Source: Bacillota bacterium (GTDB lineage Bacteria > Bacillota > UBA994 > UBA5500). Taken from it: DNA of 64,000 bases. The notes under the pieces are model-generated. The model saw only the letters and a program-made list of their open reading frames with translations, did no database searches and was not told where the DNA came from. How positions within the stretch are numbered: the stretch's first letter is position 1; each line of letters begins with the position of its first letter. Position numbers and translations under genes: made by a program. Location of the stretch: NCBI GenBank assembly GCA_023436245.1, contig JAEZJZ010000030.1:1-64000 (forward strand), read 5' to 3'. Shown in pieces: positions 43,690 to 51,755 of the stretch.

Positions 43690-44590
43690 TTTCCATCTTC
43701 CTCCTCGCTATTCAACTGAAGTGCGTATGTTGTGGAGCGGCGCCAGGGCACAAAGCCAGCGCGGTGGTAAATCGAGAGCGCACGCTCGTTCTCCACGTTC
43801 ACGGCCAAATGGATGTTCCGATGACCTCGTGCTGCCAGCGTTCGTACGCCGAGAGCCAGCAGAGAACTCCCCAGGCCGCTACGCCGGTATTCCGGCAGCA
43901 CCCCCAGGTAAGAGATCTCCGCCTCCTGCCCATACTCAGCGCAGGTGCAGAAGCCGACTAGGGTGCGCTCAAGAAAGGCCAGCAACCAGAGTTCCGGGGG
44001 AAACTCACTCTGCGCTACCGCTTGGTCCAGTTCCCGCCGGCTGATCGGTCGCGCAAAGATGCTATTATGGGCAGCCAGCATCGGCTCGATGTCGGCTTCT
44101 CCGCCGTAGGACCGAATCTCTATGCCGGGCACAAGCTGGGGTGCCGGGAGCAGTTCGGGCAGCCGGCCATACTGCAGTACATGGAAGTAGGTGATCGGTT
44201 GCATGTGCAGACTGGTTACCAACTGTTCCAGGCCTTGTACACTGTGCCGGACCGGTACGAAGAACGTAAATGGGCGACCCGCCCTGACCTGTTGGGCGCG
44301 CTGCATCGCCCTTTGCACCAGCGCCGTGCCCACTCCCTGCCGCCGAGAACCAGGATGATTCCGCAGCAACCAACCCTCGTCGATTCCGCATCTCCCCACT
44401 CCAGGCGGGCGTAGCCAACCAGCTGATCTGACTGAAAGGCCAGTTGGATGTCCTCTGGGTCGGTGCTGGCGACGAGCAGCGAGAGTGATTCGCGGGAAGT
44501 CCCTAGGTTGGCCCGATCCACCTGATCGGCAGCATTGATCAGTTGACAGAGACTATCCAGGTACTGTGGCGCATATGGCCTGATCTGCAT
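43683..44590 (-). pseudogene. Tandem GNAT acetyltransferase, frameshifted
   Basis: Two overlapping frames together make one ~302-residue tandem GNAT protein. The first (from 44590) is conserved to LVGYARLEWGDAESTRVG, then loses sense; the second resumes with WLLRNHPGSRRQGVGTALVQRAM. A single-base deletion near 44365 accounts for this. The second half keeps an intact acetyl-CoA loop (VLPEYRRSGLGSSLLALG). Either a recent pseudogene or a sequencing error. Confidence 0.8.
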
Positions 44591-44754
44591 ACTCTACTCC
44601 CTCCCGTCCGCTACTGACCTGATTGTATCTCTGCGCAGCGGTCCACTCGAGGCAGAAAATGTGTGTAACTCATCTTCTCCCAACACGAAAAATGGCCCCC
44701 GGGTTCTCGGGAAGCCACAACAATATCCAAGACGTCGCGGATGGGAAACCTCTT

Positions 44755-45405
44755 CTAAGAAAGCGGCGGGAACAACTCCAGCAAGCCTCCTGGGTTCTCG
44801 ACCAGATGATGCGGGTCGCACTCTTCCAGCGACTCGCGTGGGAAGCTGGACCAGAGCACCCCAATTGCGGTCACGCCAGCCGCCTTCGCCGCAAGCAGGT
44901 CGTAAGGGCTGTCACCAACCATAGCGGCTGCCTGGTTGTCCACGCCGAACAGCTCCAGCGCCTTCTGCACCGGAGCAGGATGGGGCTTATGCTTATCCGT
45001 GTCCTCGGCGCAAACCAACAGTTCAAAGTACCGTTCCAGATTGAACAACTGCAGGCCCCGCAGCACAATCGGTCTGATCTTGGAGGTTACTATACCCAGA
45101 CGGTAACCGCGCTGCTCCAGCTCTGCCAAGAGAGCGTCAATGCCAGGGAAGCCCTGGGTGAGTTGATCATGCATGTCCGAGTTGAACTGCCGATAGGTGG
45201 CAATCAGCTGTTCCTCCTGCCCGGGAGCGAACAACGCGAACTGGTCGTGCAGCGGCTGGCCGAAGTAACGATAAATCTCTTCGTCGGTCACCTGCAGCCC
45301 ATGCGTGGCAAAGGTGTGGCGGAAGGATTGGATGATCAACTCGTTGGTGTTGATCAGGGTGCCGTCGAGATCGAAAAGTAGAGTGGTGATCTTGCTATTG
45401 CTCAT
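44755..45405 (-). CDS. ppaX: HAD phosphatase, PpaX-like pyrophosphatase
   Basis: A 216-residue HAD subfamily IA hydrolase. LFDLDGTLINTNELIIQSF closely follows Bacillus PpaX, which hydrolyses pyrophosphate from HPr-Ser-P dephosphorylation; motif II is VTSK and motif III/IV is KPHPAPVQ ... MVGDSPYDLLAAKAAG. AGGAGGAGTTGGCGC precedes the ATG. No hprK nearby, so phosphoglycolate phosphatase activity remains possible. Confidence 0.8.
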   Translation of the reverse strand: MSNSKITTLLFDLDGTLINTNELIIQSFRHTFATHGLQVTDEEIYRYFGQPLHDQFALFAPGQEEQLIATYRQFNSDMHDQLTQGFPGIDALLAELEQRGYRLGIVTSKIRPIVLRGLQLFNLERYFELLVCAEDTDKHKPHPAPVQKALELFGVDNQAAAMVGDSPYDLLAAKAAGVTAIGVLWSSFPRESLEECDPHHLVENPGGLLELFPPLS

Positions 45406-45569
45406 GCGCCAACTCCTCCTCTGGTATCCAGTTGCGGATGTCTTCCTGACGTTAGCATTTTTCGCAGTGAGTGGTCAAGGCTTGCGGCGCTAGGCATCGG
45501 CCCTGCCCATGTGATAGTCTAGTTTGGAAGCTGCAGCATCCTGCCGCAACGACGATCGGGAGTGAGAGA

Positions 45570-46253
45570 ATGAGCACCTCCTACTATAGCCACGTCCTCT
45601 GGGACTGGAACGGAACCTTGCTTGACGACCGCGATCTTGCTCTGAGCATAGTGAATGACATGCTCGGCAAACGCGACCTAGCGCCGATTAGCATGGCCAC
45701 ATACCTGACCTTGTTTGATCACCCGGTGATGGATTTCTATCGTGCCATTGGCCTAGGGCCTGAAGTGATGCCTGTGGCGCAAGTGGCAGCAGAGTTCCAG
45801 TCCGGTTACACTGCGGGGTACCGCAATTGCCAACTGCAGCCCGGCGCAGAACAGGTGTTGTGGGGGTTACGCAAGCTTGGGGTGAAGCAATCAGTGCTCT
45901 CTGCCTCTCAGCGGCATACGTTGCGGCAGCTGGTGACTCACTTCGGCGCAGCTGCCCACTTTCAGTCACTGCTCGGTCTGGGCGACCACCTGGCCCATAG
46001 CAAGATTGAGCTCGCCGAGACTTGGCTGGCAAAACAGCCGTTCCTGCCGAAAAGGGTTCTCCTGATTGGGGACACGACACACGATTTCGATACAGCGAAG
46101 GCTATCGGCTGCGATTGTCTGCTGGTGGCGAGAGGCCACCAGAGCCGAGGCAAACTGGCGGAGTGTGGGGTCCCGGTGATCGATGATCTATGCCGATTAG
46201 CAGAGAGGTGCGATGCATCCATTTCGGAGTGCTTATTTGGCCTGTCAGACTGA
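45570..46253 (+). CDS. HAD family hydrolase
   Basis: A 227-residue HAD phosphatase. WDWNGTLLDD is motif I (both Asp present), SVLSASQ is motif II and LLIGDTTHDFDTAKAIG is motif IV. Substrate unknown. Start 45570 behind GGGAGTGAGAGA; the longer upstream frame has no support. Confidence 0.83.
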   Translation: MSTSYYSHVLWDWNGTLLDDRDLALSIVNDMLGKRDLAPISMATYLTLFDHPVMDFYRAIGLGPEVMPVAQVAAEFQSGYTAGYRNCQLQPGAEQVLWGLRKLGVKQSVLSASQRHTLRQLVTHFGAAAHFQSLLGLGDHLAHSKIELAETWLAKQPFLPKRVLLIGDTTHDFDTAKAIGCDCLLVARGHQSRGKLAECGVPVIDDLCRLAERCDASISECLFGLSD

Positions 46254-46360
46254 AGATGGCCTGCCCTCAAAAGAAGCTAACAGCCAACCGCCCGCCCGCT
46301 TGCGTCTGCTGGTCTCTGCGTCAAGGGCCTTTCGCGTTTCCGCCAGGTCGAATGGGCGAT

Positions 46361-46389
46361 TTGACAGGGAAATCGGCATGGTGTATGCT
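46361..46389 (+). promoter_or_regulatory. Promoter of the tsf T-box leader
   Basis: TTGACA (46361-46366), 17-base spacer, TATGCT (46384-46389). A dyad TGCTAGT-GAGCA-ACTAGCA and an outer ATCGGCAT/ATGCCGAT pairing lie at 46372-46419 and overlap the start site. Confidence 0.75.
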
Positions 46390-46395
46390 AGTGAG

Positions 46396-46668
46396 CAACT
46401 AGCAAGCGAAAATGCCGATGACAGGGGACAGTAGGTTGTTTCGTCTTATCCAGAGAGCTGCCGGGTGGTGCAAGGCAGTGCAGACGACAACGCGAACCGG
46501 CCTTGGAGGCGCCGACCGAAACCATCTCTGGGAGTAGGCTCGGACGGAGGCCCGCCGTTAAAAGGGATAGATGTCGGCAGGATTGCCCGCATCGATAATG
46601 GCTATGGCAATCGGAGTGTGTATGCGGAAGCTTAGGCTTTCGTCTCGGTAAGAGACGGAGGCCTTTTT
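46396..46668 (+). ncRNA. T-box-like leader RNA upstream of tsf
   Basis: Features in the order expected of a T-box: AGTA motif (~46430) with helix GGTTG pairing to CGACC; AGAGAG-x-TGGTG apical motif (~46453-46472); CTTGGAG; then GAA (46518-46520) followed by candidate specifier ACC (46521-46523, Thr) and AGTAGG (46533-46538); GCCGTTA; and a terminator GGCTTTCGTCTC / GAGACGGAGGCC plus T5 at 46635-46668. The antiterminator position (46613-46627) reads GGAGTGTGTATGCGG where AGGGTGGNACCGCGG is normal, so the UGGN that pairs with the tRNA end seems lost. It may be decayed. The rest of the 477-base gap (46254-46360, 46669-46730) shows no gene. Confidence 0.7.
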
Positions 46669-46730
46669 ATTTTGCCAGGCTAGTGTTGTTGCGGCGCCCT
46701 GCCAGCTTGCAGAAAAAGGAGGAGAAAGTG

Positions 46731-47321
46731 ATGAAGATCGAGGCAAAGCAGATTCAGGAGTTGCGCCTGGCCACGGGCGCGGGGGTGATGGACTGCAAGC
46801 GGGCGCTGGAAGGAACGGCCGGAGACATGGCCAAGGCTCTGGCCATCCTAAAGGAGAAGCAAGCACAGATCGCCAAGAAGAAGGAGCAGAATGCCACCAA
46901 GGCCGGTTATGTCTATGCTTATGTGCACGGAGATGGTCGAGTGGGCGTGATGATTGAGGCCCGCTGCGAGACGGACTTTCTCTCGAAGAGCGCCGACTTT
47001 CGCACTCTGGTGCACGAGCTAGCCCTACACATCGCCTCGGAGGCGCCCTGCTATGTCAAGGTGAGCGATGTGCCGCCTGAGGTACTGGCCGCGGTGGAGG
47101 CGGAGGCCGAGGCAGCTGCATTGGCGCTTGACAGACCAGCTGCGGCGGTGCCGAAGATCAAGGCAGGCAAAGTGCGCAAGTTCCTGAGCAAGAGCTGCCT
47201 CATGGAGCAGCCGTTTGTGAAGAACCCTGACGTATCAGTCTCGAGCCTGGTACAATCGCTCTCAGCCAGAAGCGGTGAAAGTGTGCAAATTGTGCAGTTC
47301 AGCCGCTACGAGGTCGAGTGA
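46731..47321 (+). CDS. tsf: Translation elongation factor Ts (stand-alone)
   Basis: A 196-residue EF-Ts of the short type. IQELRLATGAGVMDCKRALE is the diagnostic EF-Tu contact region; VMIEARCETDFLSKS and KSCLMEQPFVKNPDVSV follow. It recycles EF-Tu-GDP. Unusually it is not preceded by rpsB; instead it stands alone behind a T-box-like leader. ATG behind AAAAAGGAGGAGAAAGTG. It may be the only tsf or a second copy. Confidence 0.93.
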   Translation: MKIEAKQIQELRLATGAGVMDCKRALEGTAGDMAKALAILKEKQAQIAKKKEQNATKAGYVYAYVHGDGRVGVMIEARCETDFLSKSADFRTLVHELALHIASEAPCYVKVSDVPPEVLAAVEAEAEAAALALDRPAAAVPKIKAGKVRKFLSKSCLMEQPFVKNPDVSVSSLVQSLSARSGESVQIVQFSRYEVE

Positions 47322-47332
47322 ACGATTACCAA

Positions 47333-47374
47333 TACAGCCCGGAGGGCACCGTGCGCGGCGCCCTCTGGGCTGTA
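47333..47374. terminator. Bidirectional terminator after tsf
   Basis: Stem TACAGCCC / GGGCTGTA continuing as GAGGGC / GCCCTC, between tsf and the convergent aminotransferase gene, whose stop codon follows within 3 bases. Confidence 0.85.
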
Positions 47375-47376
47375 AG

Positions 47377-48483
47377 CTAACTGATCGCGTTCAGGAACTG
47401 ATCGATCTCCGCTTCGGTGTTGAAGAACGAGGGGCTAACCCGGCAGACACCACCCCGCAGGGTGATGATGATGTTCTGTGCCTGCAAGCGTTCATAAAGC
47501 TGACGATTCTCATCGGGTGAGCCAGCCGAAAAGAGCAGGATGCCCGATCTACTCTGAATGTCGTTGACCGGACTGATGATCGTCTGCCGTGCGGCCTGTA
47601 GTCCGCTGATTAGGCGGTCCGTCAGCTGCAGCACCCGTTGATAGATGTTGTCTACGCCTACCTCTTGCAGCAGTTCGAGCCCGGCCGTCCAGGCGTGGAA
47701 CAGAGAATAGGCGATCGACCCCGTCTCGTAGCGGCGAGCATCAGGCCAGTAGCGCAACTCCCGCATGTTGTCCTCAGCCGCGAACATCCCGGGTAAAGCG
47801 GGCTTAATCAGCTGCTGTGCTTGTCGCCGCACGTAAAGGAAGCCTGTCCCGGGCAGACCGAGCAGCCACTTGAATCCAGCACAGGCCAGAATATCGATGC
47901 CATCCTCATCAACGTTCATCGGCACCACTCCGCTAGCCTGAATGCCGTCTACCAGGAACAGCGCACCGACGTCATGGGCGATCCGGCTGAGCCGCTTCAA
48001 ATCGGTGCGGAAGCCGGAGTTGAAGCGCACAGCTGCAGTGGCTATGAGCTTGGTACGGCTGTCCGTCATGGCAGCGACGCGCTCAGGAGAGATGCTGTTG
48101 TCTTCCTCCGTCGGGGCGAGGCGCACTTCCACTCCCCGCTCCGCGAGCGCCAACCAAGGAAAGGTGTTGTTCCAATGCTCCTCCACCGGCACAACCACGT
48201 TATCTCCCGGTTGAAGTTCAAGCCCGGCAGCGACGATGCCGATGCCCACCCCGGTGCTGGTCACCAAGGCATACTCGTCCGGGTCTCCACCCATCAGCGC
48301 TGCCAGTTGCCGGCGCACGGCGCTGCGCACTGACGGTTTCCGCTGTGGCGTCGCGCTGACCAGATCCAGGTACTGATCGAGCCGCTGCCTCACCCGGGTG
48401 TTCAGTGGTGACTCGGCGGCACTGTTCAGGAAGACTGCGTGCTTGGTCACGGGGAACAGATCTCTCACTGCCATCAAGTCCAT
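47377..48483 (-). CDS. Class V aminotransferase (cysteine desulfurase/isopenicillin N epimerase-like)
   Basis: A 368-residue PLP enzyme. VFLNSAAESPLNTRV at the N-terminus, VTSTGVGIGIVAAGL phosphate-binding region, LVDGIQASGVVPMNV (Asp) and CAGFKWLLGLPGTGFLYV with the PLP Lys. ATG 48483 behind GGGAGGAATGACC. The reaction (desulfurase, epimerase or aminotransferase) cannot be told from sequence. Confidence 0.85.
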   Translation of the reverse strand: MDLMAVRDLFPVTKHAVFLNSAAESPLNTRVRQRLDQYLDLVSATPQRKPSVRSAVRRQLAALMGGDPDEYALVTSTGVGIGIVAAGLELQPGDNVVVPVEEHWNNTFPWLALAERGVEVRLAPTEEDNSISPERVAAMTDSRTKLIATAAVRFNSGFRTDLKRLSRIAHDVGALFLVDGIQASGVVPMNVDEDGIDILACAGFKWLLGLPGTGFLYVRRQAQQLIKPALPGMFAAEDNMRELRYWPDARRYETGSIAYSLFHAWTAGLELLQEVGVDNIYQRVLQLTDRLISGLQAARQTIISPVNDIQSRSGILLFSAGSPDENRQLYERLQAQNIIITLRGGVCRVSPSFFNTEAEIDQFLNAIS

Positions 48484-48583
48484 GGTCATTCCTCCCATCC
48501 CAAATCGACTCATGTACTTGATTATATACCATGTTCATCCAGCGTTGTTCACAAAGTTGTGCTCACTGTTGGCAGCAAAGTGA

Positions 48584-48611
48584 AAGAGCTCCCAACTTTC
48601 TGGGAGCTCTT
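48584..48611 (-). terminator. gltS operon terminator
   Basis: Eleven-base perfect stem AAGAGCTCCCA / TGGGAGCTCTT, followed on the minus strand by TTTCACTTT. Next to it, 48624-48646 holds a 7-bp dyad TCGTAGG/CCTACGA akin to the dispersed palindromes elsewhere. Confidence 0.75.
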
Positions 48612-48737
48612 CTTCAGCACAGGTCGTAGGTATGCGACCCCTACGAACGCGACCGGGGCAGCTATCGTAAGGGCACCATGCCGGCGGCGCTTGCGGAGGT
48701 GGTGGCCAGTAAGCGCTCTGCGACCAAGCCCCCTCTG

Positions 48738-49886
48738 CTAGAGCAGGCTGCTGACCCAGTTGAAGATCAGGGGATTGATCAAGGTGATCATCCAGGCTCC
48801 TACCACAGGAACAACGAAGGTAACCAGCGGCGCTGGCGAGTTCTGTTCCTGGATGTTCTGCAGAGTGGCCATCGTGTTCGGCGGCATGCCGATGGCAAAC
48901 CCCGGCAGGCCGGCAGCTATCAGCGCCGCCATCCTGTCCCGCCCAAAGAGAGCGGGAACCACAAAAAGGGATATCCCGAGCACCAGCAGGATCTGCAGGA
49001 AGACGAGCATCCACGCCCCGGCCGTCAGCACACCCAGCTTGCTGAGGTCAAGGTTCATAAACGCGATGGCCAAAGTGATGGAGAGGGAAATGTTGCCCAG
49101 CGTATTGATGTAATTCAAGTCAAGCCGAGGGTGACCGGATAAATCATCCACGATGCGCCAGGCGCTCGCCGCCGCCAAAGCCCCGGCGAAGGCCGGGAAG
49201 TAAGGCATCAGTTTGGGCACGAGCAACTGTCCGATGGTCACGACCACTAGATAGGCGGCCAGATGCGACAGCAGCGCCGGCGGGTTGATCGGGGACGGGC
49301 TCGGTGGGCTAGCTGGCCGCTGACGGTTGCCCTTGGTCAAGAGGGCGTACAGCGGACCTCCCAGGAACCCACCGAGCAGCAGGCCCAAAGTAGCGACAGC
49401 CCCGAGCAATGGCAATTGGCTCGCTGCTCCCTGTCCGGCCAGCACGGGGACGGCCAGGGGTTGGAGGGCCATTCCTCCCATGTGTCCGCTGCCGACGAGC
49501 AGACCGGCAGTGCGCGACAGACCGACCAGCGGCCCGAGCAGCAAGCCGGACAGCTTCTGCAGGAATGCCACACCGACCGTTACTACCAGAAAGAGCAGCA
49601 CCTTCGGCAGCCCCTCCCGCAATAGTTTAGCGCTGGCCCGAAAGCCGATGGAAGCGAAAAAGCCTGCAAAGAAGATGGGCTGCAAAGTCGCATCCAACTG
49701 CACTGAGACTATCCCTTGACTGCCGAGCAAGTAGCGTGCTGCTGCAAACAGCAATCCTCCCACCACTGGGGCGGGTATGTAGTAGCGCCGGAGCAAGTCC
49801 ACCCGCTTGGTCAGGCAATAGCCGAGTTGCAGTACCAGCAGCGCTACCGCAAGGGTCTGCAATGGACTGAGTGCAAGTGTCTGCAT
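48738..49886 (-). CDS. gltS: Sodium/glutamate symporter GltS
   Basis: A 382-residue GltS-type sodium:glutamate symporter with about ten helices. Visible: YYIPAPVVGGLLFA, GFRASAKLLREGLPKVLLFL, LLVGSGHMGGMALQP (first GXGG-like re-entrant loop) and GLPGFAIGMPPNTMATLQNI (second). ATG 49886 overlaps the upstream C_GCAxxG gene end by a few bases. Imports glutamate with Na+. Confidence 0.88.
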   Translation of the reverse strand: MQTLALSPLQTLAVALLVLQLGYCLTKRVDLLRRYYIPAPVVGGLLFAAARYLLGSQGIVSVQLDATLQPIFFAGFFASIGFRASAKLLREGLPKVLLFLVVTVGVAFLQKLSGLLLGPLVGLSRTAGLLVGSGHMGGMALQPLAVPVLAGQGAASQLPLLGAVATLGLLLGGFLGGPLYALLTKGNRQRPASPPSPSPINPPALLSHLAAYLVVVTIGQLLVPKLMPYFPAFAGALAAASAWRIVDDLSGHPRLDLNYINTLGNISLSITLAIAFMNLDLSKLGVLTAGAWMLVFLQILLVLGISLFVVPALFGRDRMAALIAAGLPGFAIGMPPNTMATLQNIQEQNSPAPLVTFVVPVVGAWMITLINPLIFNWVSSLL

Positions 49887-49888
49887 GC

Positions 49889-50347
49889 TTACTTTGCCTC
49901 GGAGCTGAGGAAGCGGTCCATCACCCAGGCAGCAACCTGACCGGTGATCTTGACGCAATGTGCTTTGCGCTCCGGGCTGCCAAACTCGGGGAAGCTCGAG
50001 GTGATCACTCTGCAACAGGTGGCTCCGTACTCGGAGATAATGTAGTCATGCAGGTCTGCCGCAGCCGGAAAACTGTCTGGCATGGGAGCGCCTGGCTCGG
50101 TGCGCCCATATTTCATCCCCAGTGCCATGACGCCGCCGCTGATCGCTCCACAGACGCAACCTGACTTGCCGATGCCAATGGGGAACCCAGAAGCCATGCG
50201 CACGATCTCCTTGGGGAATGGTGAGCCCAGCAGCTCATTGATGGTGGCTACGACCGCCTCTGAACAGAAGTAGCCGCCGGAACGGAAGTACTCCTCCGCC
50301 ATGTCTCTCGCCTGGTCCACCAGGACCAGTTTCTCTTCATTAGTCAT
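49889..50347 (-). CDS. C_GCAxxG_C_C family redox protein
   Basis: A 152-residue protein with the family's Cys pattern: GYFCSEAVV, SGCVCGAISGGVMALG, GATCCRVITS and KAHCVKITG. These proteins are often near transporters or redox enzymes in anaerobes and probably bind a metal cluster. AGGAGGTCGTTAATAG precedes the ATG. Coupled to gltS downstream. Confidence 0.88.
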   Translation of the reverse strand: MTNEEKLVLVDQARDMAEEYFRSGGYFCSEAVVATINELLGSPFPKEIVRMASGFPIGIGKSGCVCGAISGGVMALGMKYGRTEPGAPMPDSFPAAADLHDYIISEYGATCCRVITSSFPEFGSPERKAHCVKITGQVAAWVMDRFLSSEAK

Positions 50348-50492
50348 CTATTAACGACCTCCTACCGCCAATTGGGCTCGATAGTGCTGATTATAGGTAT
50401 GGAGAGATGTGTATGTCAATGACTAATGTGAACCATGACTGATCCTAATGCATGGGCGATTGTAGCATAAGGCAGGGTTATGAGCGGCTGCC

Positions 50493-50699
50493 CTAGGCAG
50501 CCGCCTTAACAGCAGCAGCCAGTTGCTCCATTGGGGAAGGAGTATGGTAGATGAGGCCGGCCTGCTCGGGATAGTGCTGTTTGATCAATCCCAAGAACGC
50601 AGGACAGCAGGAGGTGGTCATCACCGGATCGCCAGCCGCTCGCCGGGCCAAATACTCGCTGCCCTCATCGCGCGCCACTTTCTCCGTGCCCTGCGCCAC
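50493..50699 (-). pseudogene. [FeFe] hydrogenase fragment
   Basis: The 68 residues contain VMTTSCCPAFLGLIKQHYPE and HTPSPMEQLAAAVK, the H-cluster motif region of monomeric [FeFe] hydrogenases, but nothing before or after. A TAG stop precedes it in frame, and it ends in a 9-bp perfect hairpin GCGGCTGCC/GGCAGCCGC (50484-50504). Clearly a relic. Confidence 0.85.
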
Positions 50700-50716
50700 C
50701 TAGTCGGCCACGTCAA

Positions 50717-50755
50717 AAAGCGAGCCTCCCCGAAACTCAGGGGAAGGCTCGCTTT
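50717..50755. terminator. Terminator of the PqqB-like gene
   Basis: Stem AAAGCGAGCCTCCCC / GGGGAAGGCTCGCTTT with one unpaired base, 28 bases after the stop of the minus-strand PqqB-like gene, followed there by TTTGACG. Confidence 0.85.
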
Positions 50756-50782
50756 GGACCGGCTATGGCGTTGTTAAGCTCC

Positions 50783-51652
50783 CTAGAGAGACAACTCCAT
50801 TCCCTCGCGTGCGACATGAAACCCGCGTCCGAGCAACTCGTGCATTTCGGGACCGTGTGCAGCAAGCAGAGGATTTGTGTGATTCAGGTGAAAGAAGTAA
50901 ATCCCGGTGTGGCCAGCGTCGACCACTGGTTGCAGCCGGTCCATGGTGTCGCGGATCAGTGGGTGGGGAATCTGAGAGTAATCCCTGCCGCGCGCGGACA
51001 GTTCGTCTGTCGAGAAGAAGGTGCCATCCAGGAAGAGATAGTCAAAGTCCTTCGCAACGTCCAGCAACGAGCGTTCCCACTGCTCCCACCGATCCAGGTC
51101 CGGCAGAAAGAGCAGCCTGTGCCTGGGGCCGGACACCTGGAAAGCGAAAGTCTCAGCGAACTCGTTGCGGTGCGGGACCAACCAAGGCGTGATGCTCAGT
51201 CCTGACGGCAACCGAACAGGATGATCCGGTTGCAGTGTCTGCAAGCTGATGTTGCCTAGGTCCACCAACTGACTCCAAGGTGCAGATGAGCGGATTAGGT
51301 TCTCCAAGCCTGCGCCTGCCCAGACGGGAACCTCCTGGGCGGAGATCGCCTCTTTCCCGAGGTACATCAGCCCCGCGTAGTGACCAATGTGGGCGTGAGT
51401 AAGAAAGACCCCATTCATCAGCCCGAGTTCCGGAGACGTTGCGTGCAGCAAGGCTAGCTGTTCCGGCAGATCGGGAGTCGCCTCCAGCAGATACCATCGC
51501 TTTTCTCCCGGGAGAATAAGAGCCATGGCGGCGGCGTAACGCCGGTTCGCCGTGTGCTGCCGCGCTGCCTGGCAGTGATCGCAATAGCAGTTTGCTTGGG
51601 GCACCCCAGCATCTTGGGCCGTGCCCAGAATCTTCACCCGGATGTTCTCCAC
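50783..51652 (-). CDS. PqqB-like metallo-beta-lactamase-fold protein
   Basis: A 289-residue MBL-fold hydrolase/oxidoreductase. The N-terminal GTAQDAGVPQANCYCDHC is the PqqB hallmark; metal motif THAHIGHYAGL, later FLPDLDRW and FFHLNHTNP. No other pqq genes are nearby, so it is unlikely to make PQQ; PqqB relatives outside pqq clusters are common in anaerobes. GTG start behind GGGAGGTTGACCT. Confidence 0.83.
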   Translation of the reverse strand: MENIRVKILGTAQDAGVPQANCYCDHCQAARQHTANRRYAAAMALILPGEKRWYLLEATPDLPEQLALLHATSPELGLMNGVFLTHAHIGHYAGLMYLGKEAISAQEVPVWAGAGLENLIRSSAPWSQLVDLGNISLQTLQPDHPVRLPSGLSITPWLVPHRNEFAETFAFQVSGPRHRLLFLPDLDRWEQWERSLLDVAKDFDYLFLDGTFFSTDELSARGRDYSQIPHPLIRDTMDRLQPVVDAGHTGIYFFHLNHTNPLLAAHGPEMHELLGRGFHVAREGMELSL

Positions 51653-51755
51653 AGGTCAACCTCCCTGATCGAGACTTGCAGACCGATCCCGCTCAACATT
51701 AGCTTACCAGTTCGGGCTAAGTTGCGCATTAGGCAGGCGCCAACCTGGCAATGGC

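Noticed and set aside
50493..50705. Second selenoprotein through the stop before the hydrogenase fragment
   Set aside because: The stop is TAG, not TGA, and the flanks are not conserved.
50783..51652. PQQ biosynthesis gene pqqB
   Set aside because: The family match is good, but no pqqA, C, D or E is in the window.
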